The notes under the pieces were generated by a model. The model was not told where the DNA came from. It was given only the letters and a program-made list of their open reading frames with translations, and made no database searches. A program made the position numbers and the translations under genes. 64,000 nt of DNA. Origin: Streptomyces sp. DH41. GTDB taxonomy: Bacteria > Actinomycetota > Actinomycetes > Streptomycetales > Streptomycetaceae. The stretch is from NCBI RefSeq assembly GCF_029813785.1, contig NZ_JARVKY010000015.1, forward strand, positions 124,001 to 188,000, in the 5' to 3' direction. Shown here one piece after another: positions 1 to 8,029 of this stretch (within the stretch, counting starts at the first letter, position 1; each line of letters opens with the position of its first letter).

Positions 1-648
1 CGAGCCGAACTGGAGCGGCATCAGCACCAGGAAGCCCATCGCCTGCACGGACTGGGCGTTCTTCATGATCACGCCGAGGGTGATGAAGACCCACATCAGC
101 GCCGAACCGAACACCGCGGACAGTCCGATGGAGGCCAGCAGACCGGCCCAGTTGGTGATGTCGAAGCCGACGAGCAGAGCGACGACCATCAGCACCACGG
201 TCGCGAACAGCATCCGCAGCAGCTCCACGGCGATCTTGGCGAACAGCACCGAGCCGCGCCCGATCGGCAGGGACCGGAAGCGGTCCATGACACCGGAGTT
301 GAAGTCCTGGTTGAAGCCGGTGCCGACCCCCTGGGCCATGTTCATGCCCATCATGGCCATCAGGCCGGGGATGACGTACTGCACGTAGGCCTGCTGCCCG
401 CCGCCCAGCGACTGCCCGATGGAGCCACCGAAGACGTACACGAACAGGAGCGTGAAGACGATCGGGAACAGGACGGCGTCGAACATCGACTCCGGGTCCT
501 GCCGGATCCACAGCAGGTTGCGGCGGACCAGCGCGCTGGTGTGCCGCAGATGCCCGCGCACCGAGATCCGGGCGTCGGCGGACAGCGGCGCCGGCACGGG
601 AGCGGGGACGGTGGAGGCCGGGGTGTCGGTGGTGGTGGTGGCGCTCAT
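1..648 (-). CDS. ABC-2 type transporter permease, DrrB-like (3' end beyond the window)
   Basis: Membrane subunit of an ABC exporter of the daunorubicin-resistance (DrrB/ABC-2) type, partner of the ATPase gene just upstream. The visible N-terminal 216 codons hold an Ala/Pro/Thr-rich cytoplasmic tail, then typical ABC-2 permease text: LVRRNLLWIRQDPE, a first membrane segment (LFPIVFTLLFVYVFGGS), and FNSGVMDRFRSLPIGR, the loop conserved in DrrB proteins. At least three more hydrophobic stretches follow before the window edge. The ATG overlaps the ATPase stop as ATGA, so the two are translationally coupled. Substrate cannot be read from sequence; drug or lipid export is a family-level inference. 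Confidence 0.9.
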   Translation of the reverse strand, partial: MSATTTTDTPASTVPAPVPAPLSADARISVRGHLRHTSALVRRNLLWIRQDPESMFDAVLFPIVFTLLFVYVFGGSIGQSLGGGQQAYVQYVIPGLMAMMGMNMAQGVGTGFNQDFNSGVMDRFRSLPIGRGSVLFAKIAVELLRMLFATVVLMVVALLVGFDITNWAGLLASIGLSAVFGSALMWVFITLGVIMKNAQSVQAMGFLVLMPLQFGS

Positions 649-1670
649 ACGGCGACCTCCTCGCGGGCGTCGGCGGGCGCGGGGTCCTGCGGGGCACTGG
701 CGCGGTGGCCGGTGAGGGACAGGAAGACCTCGTCCAGGCTGGGCAGTTCGGTGGTGATGGAGGCGATCGTGATGCCGCGCGCGGTGACCGCGCCGACCAC
801 GGCGGTCAGCTGTTCGTCACTGAGGATCGGCACCAGGACCGCACCGCGCTGCGCGTCCACGGTCGCGGTGGCCAGCCCGGTGATGCCCAGCTCGTCCAGG
901 AAGGCGGCGAGCGGACGCAGTTGCAGCGGGTCGGCCGGCCGGACGCGCAGGGTGCGCCCGCCGACCTTGGCCTTCAGCGCCTCGATGCCGCCGTTCGCGA
1001 TGACCTTGCCGCGGTCGACGACGGTCAGCTCGGAGGCGAGCTGCTCGGCCTCCTCCATGTACTGGGTGGTGAGCAGCACGGTGACGCCGTCGCCGACCAT
1101 GCGCTTGACCTCGTCCCACACCTCGTTGCGGGTGCGCGGGTCCAGACCCGTGGTGGGCTCGTCGAGATAGAGGACGGCCGGGCGTCCGATCATGGAGGCC
1201 GCCAGGTCCAGCCGCCGCCGCATGCCGCCCGAGTAGGTGGCCGCGGGCCGCTTGCCGGCCTCGGTGAGCGAGAACCGCTCCAGCAGCTCGTCGGCCCGCG
1301 CGCGCGAGTCCTTGCGGGACAGGTCGAGCAGCCGTCCGATCAGGTAGAGGTTCTCCCAGCCGGGGAGCTTCTCGTCCACGGACGCGTACTGCCCGGTGAG
1401 TCCTATCACCCGCCGCAGCTGCCGCGGCTGCCGTACGACGTCGTAGCCGGCGACGTGCGCCTGGCCGGCGTCGGGCGTGATCAGGGTGGACAGGATGCGG
1501 ACGAGGGTGGTCTTGCCGGCGCCGTTCGGTCCGAGCACACCCATCACGGTGCCCTCGCGCACATCCAGGTCGACGCCGTCCAGCGCCTTGGTCTCGCCGT
1601 AGTGCTTGACCAGCCCCCGCACGGTGACCGCGCTGCCCGCGGCCGGGGGGTTGTCGTCGATTCGCTTCAT
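645..1670 (-). CDS. ABC transporter ATP-binding protein, DrrA-like
   Basis: ATPase of the exporter completed by the downstream permease. Walker A is GPNGAGKTT, the signature is YSGGMRRRLDLAASM, Walker B is LYLDEPTTGLD, and the C-terminus carries the DrrA-type regulatory extension ending with SLDEVFLSLTGH, characteristic of daunorubicin-resistance ATPases. The ATG at 1670 gives 341 residues, close to the usual 330. In-frame GTG (1694) and TTG (1700) lie just upstream and none of the three has a strong ribosome site, so the start is uncertain by up to 10 codons. The stop overlaps the permease ATG. No regulator gene is adjacent within the window. Confidence 0.93.
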   Translation of the reverse strand: MKRIDDNPPAAGSAVTVRGLVKHYGETKALDGVDLDVREGTVMGVLGPNGAGKTTLVRILSTLITPDAGQAHVAGYDVVRQPRQLRRVIGLTGQYASVDEKLPGWENLYLIGRLLDLSRKDSRARADELLERFSLTEAGKRPAATYSGGMRRRLDLAASMIGRPAVLYLDEPTTGLDPRTRNEVWDEVKRMVGDGVTVLLTTQYMEEAEQLASELTVVDRGKVIANGGIEALKAKVGGRTLRVRPADPLQLRPLAAFLDELGITGLATATVDAQRGAVLVPILSDEQLTAVVGAVTARGITIASITTELPSLDEVFLSLTGHRASAPQDPAPADAREEVAV

Positions 1671-1771
1671 GCCGACGACGTTGTCAGCCCCCACCGACAA
1701 ACGACCGACATGTCACCGACACCCCGCCGACAGGACCCGGAACGGGGTGCGCCGGGTGCCGGGGAAGGAAC

Positions 1772-1811
1772 CACCGGCCCCGCCGACGGGGGAAGATCGG
1801 CGGGGCCGGTG
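1772..1811 (-). terminator. Hairpin terminator of panB
   Basis: Perfect 15-bp inverted repeat: left arm 1772-1786, 10-nt loop, right arm 1797-1811. It lies 16 nt past the panB stop. There is no U-tract, which is normal for Streptomyces. Confidence 0.8.
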
Positions 1812-1826
1812 TCGTACCGCGATGGC

Positions 1827-2702
1827 CTAGTGGACGGAGTGCTCCTCCTGCGGGAAAGTTCCGCCGACGACGTCCTCGGCGTACGCCTTCGCCGCGTCGC
1901 CCATGACCTTGCGCAGGTCGGCGTACTGCTTGACGAACTTCGGCATCCGGCCGCCGGTCAGCCCGAGCATGTCGGTCCACACCAGCACCTGCGCGTCCGT
2001 CTCCGCACCCGCGCCGATGCCGACCGTCGGGATGTGCAGCGTCCGTGTCACCTCGGCGGCCAGCTCGGCCGGCACCAGCTCCAGGACGACCGCGAAGGCG
2101 CCCGCGTCCTGCACGGCCTTGGCGTCGCGCAGCAGCTGCTGGGCCGCCTCCTCGCCCCGGCCCTGCACCCGGTAGCCCATGGCGTTGACGGACTGCGGGG
2201 TGAGGCCGATGTGCGCCATCACCGGGATGCCGGACTCCACCAGCAGCTCGATCTGCCGGTGCGAGCGCTCGCCGCCCTCCAGCTTGACCGCGCCGGCCCC
2301 GGCCTCCTTCACCAGCCGGGTCGCCGAGCGCAGCGCCTGCACCGGGCCCTCCTGGTAGGAGCCGAAGGGCAGGTCCGCGACGATCAGGGCGCGGCTGGTG
2401 CCCCGTACGACCGCGGCCGAGAGCATCGTCATCTCGTCCAGCGTGACGGGCACGGTGGTGTCGTAGCCGAGGTGGCAGTTGCCCGCGGAGTCGCCGACGA
2501 GCATGACCGGGATACCGGCCTCGTCGAAGACGGACGCGGTCATCGCGTCGTACGCGGTGAGCATGGGCCACCTCTCGCCGCGCTCCTTGGCGGCGGTGAT
2601 GTCCCGGACGGTGATGCGACGGTTGCTCTTGCCCCCGTACAGCGCCCTGCTCCCGTCCCCGGGGGTGCGCTGCGGCGTCGGGGCAGCCGAAAGCTGCGTC
2701 AT
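1827..2702 (-). CDS. panB: 3-methyl-2-oxobutanoate hydroxymethyltransferase
   Basis: First committed enzyme of pantothenate (CoA) biosynthesis: it transfers a hydroxymethyl group from 5,10-methylene-tetrahydrofolate to 2-oxoisovalerate to give ketopantoate. The 291-residue protein spans the whole family. Seen are the ITVRDI start of the barrel, MLTAYDAMTASVFDEAGI, the metal-binding region VGDSAGNCHLGYDTT, ADLPFGSYQ, VKLEGG, MAHIGLTPQSVN, and the C-terminal DMLGLTGGRMPKFVKQY. About 25 extra N-terminal residues precede the conserved core, as in other Streptomyces. It is monocistronic, with its own terminator; panC and panD are not in the window. Confidence 0.97.
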   Translation of the reverse strand: MTQLSAAPTPQRTPGDGSRALYGGKSNRRITVRDITAAKERGERWPMLTAYDAMTASVFDEAGIPVMLVGDSAGNCHLGYDTTVPVTLDEMTMLSAAVVRGTSRALIVADLPFGSYQEGPVQALRSATRLVKEAGAGAVKLEGGERSHRQIELLVESGIPVMAHIGLTPQSVNAMGYRVQGRGEEAAQQLLRDAKAVQDAGAFAVVLELVPAELAAEVTRTLHIPTVGIGAGAETDAQVLVWTDMLGLTGGRMPKFVKQYADLRKVMGDAAKAYAEDVVGGTFPQEEHSVH

Positions 2703-3001
2703 GGCAACGGCTCCTTCATGTCATCTCGAGGCGCCCTGACGGCGTCCCCGGATCCCTCCCATGGTGGCACCTCGTGCGCCCCGGCGGCTAGGGGACCCAT
2801 GTCAGGTGTCACACGTGAGGGCGAATGTGCCCGTTGTGTCACAGAGTCGCCCGGGTCGGCGGTGTTCGGAACTGCGAACGGCGACCCGTACGTCCTCGTG
2901 TCGTACGGCCGTCATGGGACGGCGGGATCGGAGCCGATCATCCCCTAAGGTGCTGAGTCACGGGGGCGACGGTGTGCACGGCGGGCTAGTGAGGCAACGG
3001 T

Positions 3002-4054
3002 ATGGCGCAGCAGGCGTACATGACGGAGACGGACAGCGGCGGCTCGGATCCCGAGCGCCGGGAGACCCGGATTCGGCGCCTGCTCGACCGGGTGACCACC
3101 GGCTGGCGCGGCGACCGGCGGATCTGGCGCCGGGGCCTGATCACCGCCGCGGTGGCCGTCGTGCTGGCCGGAGTCATGGCGGGCCACTCCCGGATCCCGA
3201 ACGTCATCGGCAACCTCGGCAGCCTCACGGAGACCTTCCTGCCGTGGTTCGGCCTGCTGATCCCGGTCCTGCTGGTGATCGCCTTCGTCCGCAAGTCGGC
3301 GACGGCGTTGATCGCGCTGGTGCTGCCGGTGAGCGTGTGGCTCAACAACTTCGGCGGCCTGCTGTTCGACAAGACCGGCACCGGCGGCGACCTCACGGTG
3401 GCCACGCACAACGTCAACGCCGACAACGCCGATCCCGCCGGCACCGCCCGTGCCGTGGCCGCGTCCGGCGCGGACGTACTGGCCCTGGAGGAGCTGAAGG
3501 CGTCCGCCGTCCCGACGTACGAGAAGGCGCTGGAGCGGAAGTACCCGCATCACGCGGTCGTCGGCACGGTCGGGCTGTGGAGCAAGTACGCGGTGAGCGA
3601 CGTGAAGGCCGTCGACATCCGGCTGGGCTGGAAGCGCGCGATGCGCGCCACCGTCGCCACCCCGTCCGGGCCGGTCGCGGTGTACGTCGCCCACCTGCCC
3701 TCCGTACGAGTGAAACTGGAGGCCGGTTTCACCGCCCGGCAGCGGGACAAGAGCGCCGAGGCGCTCGGTGAGGCCATCGCCGACGAGAAGCTGCCCCGCA
3801 AGATCCTGCTCGGCGACCTCAACGGCACCACGAACGACCGCGCGCTCACCGCGATCACCTCCCAGATGCGCTCCCCGCAGGGTGCGGTGGGCAGCGGGTT
3901 CGGCTTCAGCTGGCCGGCCTCGTTCCCGATGGCCCGCATCGACCAGATCCTGGTCGACGGCGTCGAACCGAAGACCAGCTGGACCCTCCCGGCGACCGGC
4001 AGCGACCACCTCCCGATCGCCGCGCGTGTGAAGGTCGACACAACGGCGTCCTGA
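3002..4054 (+). CDS. Membrane-anchored endonuclease/exonuclease/phosphatase-family protein
   Basis: The N-terminal third has three hydrophobic segments (about residues 40-60, 75-95 and 98-115), followed by an EEP-fold catalytic domain. Family landmarks are visible: THNVNADN (Asn of the active site), LALEELK (metal-binding Glu), VYVAHLPS, LLGDLNGTTND (Asp/Asn pair) and the terminal TGSDHLPIAA (catalytic Asp-His). This layout suits an enzyme whose active site faces outward and which hydrolyses a phosphodiester. The substrate (DNA, phospholipid or other) is not predictable. The ATG at 3002 has a GAGG-type site upstream; a second ATG six codons in is possible. No operon partner. Confidence 0.9.
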   Translation: MAQQAYMTETDSGGSDPERRETRIRRLLDRVTTGWRGDRRIWRRGLITAAVAVVLAGVMAGHSRIPNVIGNLGSLTETFLPWFGLLIPVLLVIAFVRKSATALIALVLPVSVWLNNFGGLLFDKTGTGGDLTVATHNVNADNADPAGTARAVAASGADVLALEELKASAVPTYEKALERKYPHHAVVGTVGLWSKYAVSDVKAVDIRLGWKRAMRATVATPSGPVAVYVAHLPSVRVKLEAGFTARQRDKSAEALGEAIADEKLPRKILLGDLNGTTNDRALTAITSQMRSPQGAVGSGFGFSWPASFPMARIDQILVDGVEPKTSWTLPATGSDHLPIAARVKVDTTAS

Positions 4055-4120
4055 GATTCGTCGCCGGAATACTCGCCCTGAGAGGCTTTGTTCCGTACGG
4101 GAACATACGACGTCCCCTCC

Positions 4121-4166
4121 CGTACGTACTCCGCTCGCGAAAGCGTACGCACTCCGCTCGCGAAAG
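4121..4166. repeat. Two tandem copies of a 23-bp unit
   Basis: Units 4121-4143 and 4144-4166 differ at one base and both end in CTCGCGAAAG; a further partial copy (CTCTCGAAAG) follows at 4167-4176. They lie directly before the MFS gene, between a GTTCC-N5-GGAAC imperfect palindrome (4090-4104) and the ribosome site. They may be regulatory; no binding protein can be named. Confidence 0.6.
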
Positions 4167-4188
4167 CTCTCGAAAGGCGAGGCCCTTC

Positions 4189-5421
4189 ATGCCCCTGGCC
4201 CTGCTCGCCCTTGCCGTGGGCGCCTTCGGCATAGGTACCACCGAGTTCGTGATGATGGGCCTGCTGCCCGACGTCGCGGACGACCTGAACATCTCGATCC
4301 CCAGCGCCGGCCACCTGGTCTCGGCGTACGCGCTCGGCGTCGTCATCGGCGCCCCGCTGCTCGCGGCGGCGACCGCCCGGATGTCGCGCCGCACGGTCCT
4401 CATCGCCCTGATGGTGCTGTTCGTGGCCGGCAACGCCCTGTCGGCCGTCGCACCGGGCGAGGGCTCCCTCCTGGCCGCCCGTTTCGTCAGCGGCCTGCCG
4501 CACGGCGCCTTCTTCGGCGTCGGCGCCGTGGTCGCCACCGGCATGGTGGCGCCGGAACGCAAGGCCCGCTCCGTCTCCCTGATGTTCCTCGGCCTCACGG
4601 TCGCCAACATCGTGGGCGTGCCCGCGGCCACGGCCATGGGTCAGCAACTGGGCTGGCGGGCCACCTTCCTCGGCGTGAGCGCGATCGGCGTCGCGGCGAT
4701 AGCGGCGCTCGTCGCGCTGATCCCGCGCGAGAACGCCCCCGCCCCGACCACGGGCCTGCGCGGCGAACTGGCCGCCCTGCGCTCCCTCCCCGTCTGGCTG
4801 GCACTCGGCACGACGGTCGCGGGCTTCGGCGCGCTCTTCGCCGCGTACAGCTACATCACGCCGATGCTCACGGACGCCGCCGGATTCGCCGAGGCCAGCG
4901 TGACGCTGCTGCTGGCGCTCTTCGGCGTCGGCGCCACCGCGGGCAACCTGCTGGGCGGCCGGCTGGCCGACCACGCCCTGCGCGGCACCCTCTTCGGCGG
5001 CCTCGCCTCGCTGGTCGTGGTCCTCGCCCTCTTCCCGCTCCTGATGCGTACGGAGATCACCGCGGCCGTCGCCGTGGCCCTCCTGGGCATGGCCGCCTTC
5101 CTCACCGGCTCCCCGCTTCAGCTGATGGTCATGGAGAAGGCGTCCGCGGCCCCCTCCCTGGCCTCCTCCGCCAACCAGGCCGCCTTCAACCTCGCCAACG
5201 CCGGTGGCGCCTGGATCGGCGGCATCGCCCTCGCGGCGGGCTTCGGCGCCACCTCCCCGGCGACGGCGGGCGCGGGCCTGGCGGTACTCGGCGTGGGGGT
5301 CGCGGGCGCTGCCTACGCGGTGGACCGCCGCCGGGCCGCCGCCGCGCCCGCTCCCGGGCGGGAACGCGTGGTCGCGGGGCACGTACCGCAGGCGGAGGCG
5401 GTGGAGACGGTACGGCGGTGA
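4189..5421 (+). CDS. MFS transporter, drug:H+ antiporter family (Cml/AraJ-like)
   Basis: A 410-residue protein with twelve predicted membrane helices, expected in the cytoplasmic membrane as a proton-coupled exporter. The opening GAFGIGTTEFVMMGLLPDVA is the hallmark of the DHA1 subgroup that includes chloramphenicol-resistance (Cml/Cmx) and AraJ-type permeases. The loop 2-3 motif is present in modified form (ATARMSRRTVL) and the antiporter motif C region reads VSGLPHGAFFGVGAVVATGM. The C-terminus is a short basic, Ala/Pro-rich tail. The gene stands alone, preceded by a tandem repeat and an imperfect palindrome that may be its control region. The exported compound is unknown. Confidence 0.92.
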   Translation: MPLALLALAVGAFGIGTTEFVMMGLLPDVADDLNISIPSAGHLVSAYALGVVIGAPLLAAATARMSRRTVLIALMVLFVAGNALSAVAPGEGSLLAARFVSGLPHGAFFGVGAVVATGMVAPERKARSVSLMFLGLTVANIVGVPAATAMGQQLGWRATFLGVSAIGVAAIAALVALIPRENAPAPTTGLRGELAALRSLPVWLALGTTVAGFGALFAAYSYITPMLTDAAGFAEASVTLLLALFGVGATAGNLLGGRLADHALRGTLFGGLASLVVVLALFPLLMRTEITAAVAVALLGMAAFLTGSPLQLMVMEKASAAPSLASSANQAAFNLANAGGAWIGGIALAAGFGATSPATAGAGLAVLGVGVAGAAYAVDRRRAAAAPAPGRERVVAGHVPQAEAVETVRR

Positions 5422-5497
5422 CGGCGGCGCTCGTTCGCCGGGCCGGGCCGCGCCGCCCGGCGGTGGCGTCCGCGCGCGACGCCCCGGGCCGCTCCGG

Positions 5498-5767
5498 TCA
5501 GCACTGCTCCCCGAGCACCTCGTAGAAGTCGTCGGCGAACTCCTCGGACGTCTGGTCCGACTGGTGCGCGGGGATCTCGACGGGGTGCTGCGGATCGTGC
5601 GCGTCGTACGCGGCGCAGTGGGCCTGGCGTTCCTCCGTGCCGCTCTCGTACCAGGCGGCCTCCGCCGGGGACCTGGTCGGGCCGTTCGACACGGGCTCGC
5701 CCTGCGTGCAGCCGGCGAGCAGGGCGGTCAACGAGAGTGCCAGGAAGGCGAGCGGCGCACGTCTCAC
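5498..5767 (-). CDS. Small putative lipoprotein
   Basis: An 89-residue secreted protein of unknown function. The GTG at 5767 is preceded by AGGAG seven bases upstream. The product begins with a basic n-region, a hydrophobic stretch and the lipobox LLAGC with the lipidated Cys at position 20. The mature part is acidic, with two further Cys (in AHCAAYD and at the C-terminal end, GEQC) that could form a disulphide. A longer frame extends upstream but lacks a better start. No family recognised. Confidence 0.82.
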   Translation of the reverse strand: MRRAPLAFLALSLTALLAGCTQGEPVSNGPTRSPAEAAWYESGTEERQAHCAAYDAHDPQHPVEIPAHQSDQTSEEFADDFYEVLGEQC

Positions 5768-5993
5768 GCGTTCTCCTGAAGTCGGTGGATGATGCGGCCA
5801 CCGTAGTGCCCGCGGCGGCCCGGCGACGCCGGAATCCGGCTGACGAGTACCGATGGCCACGTGGGACGGCGCGGGCGCGGAAGCGCGCGCCCGGGCGGGG
5901 AGATTCCCGGGCCGGAAAGTGTGTCAAAAGCGGACGAATAGCCACTCGTGGTGTGAGACCCCACACAGGACATCCGACGAGGGGAAGACGCCG

Positions 5994-6680
5994 ATGAGTG
6001 AGTCCGTGAAGACCGGCCCCAAGAGCAAAACCGGGGACAAGGTCAGAACAGAGGCCTCCGCGACGGCCGGGCAGGCCGGGCAGGCCGCGGGCCAGGTCGC
6101 CGGAACCGCGGCGGAACAGGCCCGGCACGTGGCCGACGAGGCCCGGCAGCAGGCCGGTACGGCCATCCATGACCTGCGCGGCCGTGCGATGGACGAGGCC
6201 AACGGTCAGACCAGGCGCGCGGCCGGCACGCTGCGGCAGTGGGCGGACGACCTCTCCGACCTCGCCGAGCACGCCCGGAACGACTCCGCGGCACGCAGCC
6301 TGGCGCAGCACGCGGCCGACCGGGGCCACCGGGCGGCCGGCTACCTGGAGAAGGAGGGAGCCGAAGGGCTCGTGACCGACCTCCAGGGCTTCGCCCGCCG
6401 GCGCCCCGGAGCCTTCCTGGGCGGCGCACTGCTGGCCGGACTGGCCGTCGGACGCCTGGCGAAGGCGGGCAGCGCCGCCCGGTCGGACGGCTCCGGACAG
6501 GGACCGGCCACCGGTGCCGCGGACCGCGACGGCCTGGCCGCCGCCCCCGACACCGCACCGCTGCCTCCCGGCCCCGCGCCGGGTGCCCCGCCGCGCGTGG
6601 CCCCCGCAGGCGCACCGGTCTCACCCGCCACCGGGATGCCGCCGGGCGGCGCGCCGGGACGTGCGCACCCGGAGGTGTGA
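5994..6680 (+). CDS. Ala/Gly-rich helical repeat protein (LEA-like), first gene of a three-gene operon
   Basis: A 228-residue protein. Residues about 15-130 are long amphipathic helix rich in Ala, Gln, Glu and Arg (for example ATAGQAGQAAGQVAGTAAEQ), reminiscent of late-embryogenesis-abundant or apolipoprotein-like stress proteins. A short Gly/Ala hydrophobic patch (FLGGALLAGLAVGRL, near 140-155) could insert in or touch the membrane, and the C-terminal 60 residues are Pro-rich and disordered. The ATG at 5994 has GAGGGGAAG before it. One base separates its stop from the start of the holin-X-like gene. A role in envelope stress is an inference from the composition and partners. Confidence 0.85.
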   Translation: MSESVKTGPKSKTGDKVRTEASATAGQAGQAAGQVAGTAAEQARHVADEARQQAGTAIHDLRGRAMDEANGQTRRAAGTLRQWADDLSDLAEHARNDSAARSLAQHAADRGHRAAGYLEKEGAEGLVTDLQGFARRRPGAFLGGALLAGLAVGRLAKAGSAARSDGSGQGPATGAADRDGLAAAPDTAPLPPGPAPGAPPRVAPAGAPVSPATGMPPGGAPGRAHPEV

Positions 6681-6681
6681 G

Positions 6682-7113
6682 ATGGCTACCGTCCGACCCG
6701 CGCCCCGCCCCACACGCCCTGCCGAACCGCAGACCGACGACAGGTCCGTCGGGCAGCTCATGTCCGGCGTGACCGCGGACCTGCAGACCCTCTTCCGGCA
6801 GGAGATCGAGCTGGCCAAGGCCGAGATCAAGGAGGAGGGAACGAGGGCGGGCAAGGCCGCCGGAATGTTCGGCGGAGCCGGTTTCGCCGGCTACATGGTC
6901 CTCCTGTTCCTCTCGCTGGCCGCCGTGCTGGGCCTGGCCAACGTCATGGACGGAGGCTGGGCGGCCCTGATCGTCACCGCCGTGTGGGCCGTCGCCGCGG
7001 CCGTGCTGTACATGAAGGGCCGCGCGGGGATGCGCACCGTCTCCCCGAAGCCCGAGCGAACCGTCGAGACCATGAAGGAGAACGCGGAATGGGCACGTCA
7101 CCCGACCAGATGA
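6682..7113 (+). CDS. Phage holin family / actinobacterial holin-X-like membrane protein
   Basis: A 143-residue protein matching the family usually annotated as phage holin superfamily III/actinobacterial Holin-X (PF07332), which in actinomycetes is chromosomal and not phage-linked. After a Pro-rich start come GQLMSGVTADLQTLFRQEIELAKAEIKEE (the conserved cytoplasmic helix) and two membrane helices separated by a short turn (about residues 75-95 and 98-115). GGAGGTG precedes the ATG. It sits between the LEA-like gene and the DUF3618 gene, the standard neighbourhood of this family. Its 3' end overlaps the DUF3618 gene by 25 bases. Confidence 0.9.
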   Translation: MATVRPAPRPTRPAEPQTDDRSVGQLMSGVTADLQTLFRQEIELAKAEIKEEGTRAGKAAGMFGGAGFAGYMVLLFLSLAAVLGLANVMDGGWAALIVTAVWAVAAAVLYMKGRAGMRTVSPKPERTVETMKENAEWARHPTR

Positions 7114-7835
7114 GGGCCGAGATCGAGGCCACGCGCGGCCAGCTCTCCACGGACGTGGACCAGCTCGCCGAGCGGACCAGTCCCCGGCGGGCGGTCCGCC
7201 GGCGCCGGGCCAGGATGCGCGGCGCGGTGTCGGGCGTGCGCGACCGGGTCATGGGCACGGCGTCGCACACCGTCCACAGTGTCACCGGCACCGCGCACTC
7301 CGCGGCCGGTTCGGTCTCGGGCACCGCGCACTCCGCGGCGGGCTCGGTCTCGGACACCGCGCACTCCGCGGCCGGTTCGGTGCAGGAAGGCACCGGACGG
7401 GCGGCCGAGGCGGCGCGGGGCGCGGCCGGCCAGGCGGGAGAAGCCGCACAGCAGGCGCCCGAGATGGCCCGCCGCCAGACCCGGGGCAACCCGCTGGCCG
7501 CCGGCCTGGTCGCCTTCGGCGTCGGCCTGCTGGCGTCCTCGCTGCTGCCCGCCTCCCGGACCGAAGAGGAGAAGGCCGCCGAGCTGATGGAGCGCGGCGG
7601 TGAGGCTCTGGAGCCGGTGAAGCAGGCCGCCGCCGAGTCCGCGCAGCACCTGAAGGAAGGCGCCAAGGAGGTGACGCAGAGCGCGGCCGCCGAGGTGAAG
7701 GACAGCGCGGCCCAGGCCGCCCGCACCACGCAGGACGAGGCCCGCGACCGAGGCGGAGAGGTCGCCGGCCAGGCGCGGGACTCCGGCCGGCACCTCAAGG
7801 ACGAGGCCCGGCAGCGGGGCCCCGGCTCCACCTAG
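7089..7835 (+). CDS. DUF3618 domain protein with tandem 11-residue repeats
   Basis: The N-terminus, SPDQMRAEIEATRGQLSTDVDQLAER, is the DUF3618 signature. The ATG at 7089 lies inside the 3' end of the preceding gene, so translation is probably coupled. Residues about 67-99 are three exact or near-exact copies of an 11-residue unit (GTAHSAAGSVS), preceded by a decayed copy (GTASHTVHSVT). A membrane-length segment follows (NPLAAGLVAFGVGLLASSLLP), then a long charged Ala/Glu/Lys helix resembling LEA proteins. Function is unknown; linkage to holin-X and LEA-like genes points to an envelope-stress or cell-surface role (inference). Confidence 0.9.
   Translation: MGTSPDQMRAEIEATRGQLSTDVDQLAERTSPRRAVRRRRARMRGAVSGVRDRVMGTASHTVHSVTGTAHSAAGSVSGTAHSAAGSVSDTAHSAAGSVQEGTGRAAEAARGAAGQAGEAAQQAPEMARRQTRGNPLAAGLVAFGVGLLASSLLPASRTEEEKAAELMERGGEALEPVKQAAAESAQHLKEGAKEVTQSAAAEVKDSAAQAARTTQDEARDRGGEVAGQARDSGRHLKDEARQRGPGST
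7287..7385 (+). repeat. Three in-frame 33-bp tandem repeats inside the DUF3618 gene
   Basis: Units 7287-7319, 7320-7352 and 7353-7385 each encode (G/D)TAHSAAGSV(S/Q). Near-identity at the DNA level suggests recent slippage expansion. Confidence 0.9.
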
Positions 7836-7863
7836 CGCATACGACGGACAAGCCCCGAGCCCT

Positions 7864-7908
7864 GAGCCCCGATCCGGCCGGCCCCGCCCGGCCGGAGGCC
7901 CGGGGCTC
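7864..7908 (+). terminator. Nested hairpin terminator of the DUF3618 operon
   Basis: Outer arms GAGCCCC (7864-7870) and GGGGCTC (7902-7908) enclose an inner CCGGCCGG pair (7874-7881 and 7888-7895). It follows the DUF3618 stop by about 30 bases. Confidence 0.75.
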
Positions 7909-8029
7909 CGGCATGCCGGTCGCCATCCCACGTTGGGGTGACAGAGCGACCGCATCCCCTCACTGAGCGTCGCCCGTCCGTCTACCGTGACGCCCATCGC
8001 GATACGACGCGTACGACGGAGGGGTGCGG

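Noticed and set aside
705..2948. Long plus-strand frame over the ABC ATPase and panB
   Set aside because: Antisense to two certain genes, with low-complexity Gly/Arg/Asp content.
6682..7113. Prophage remnant based on the holin-like protein
   Set aside because: No other phage genes; this family is a normal chromosomal component with DUF3618 neighbours in actinomycetes.
7287..7385. Regular repeats as a CRISPR array
   Set aside because: The three 33-bp units are contiguous, in frame and without spacers; they are protein repeats.
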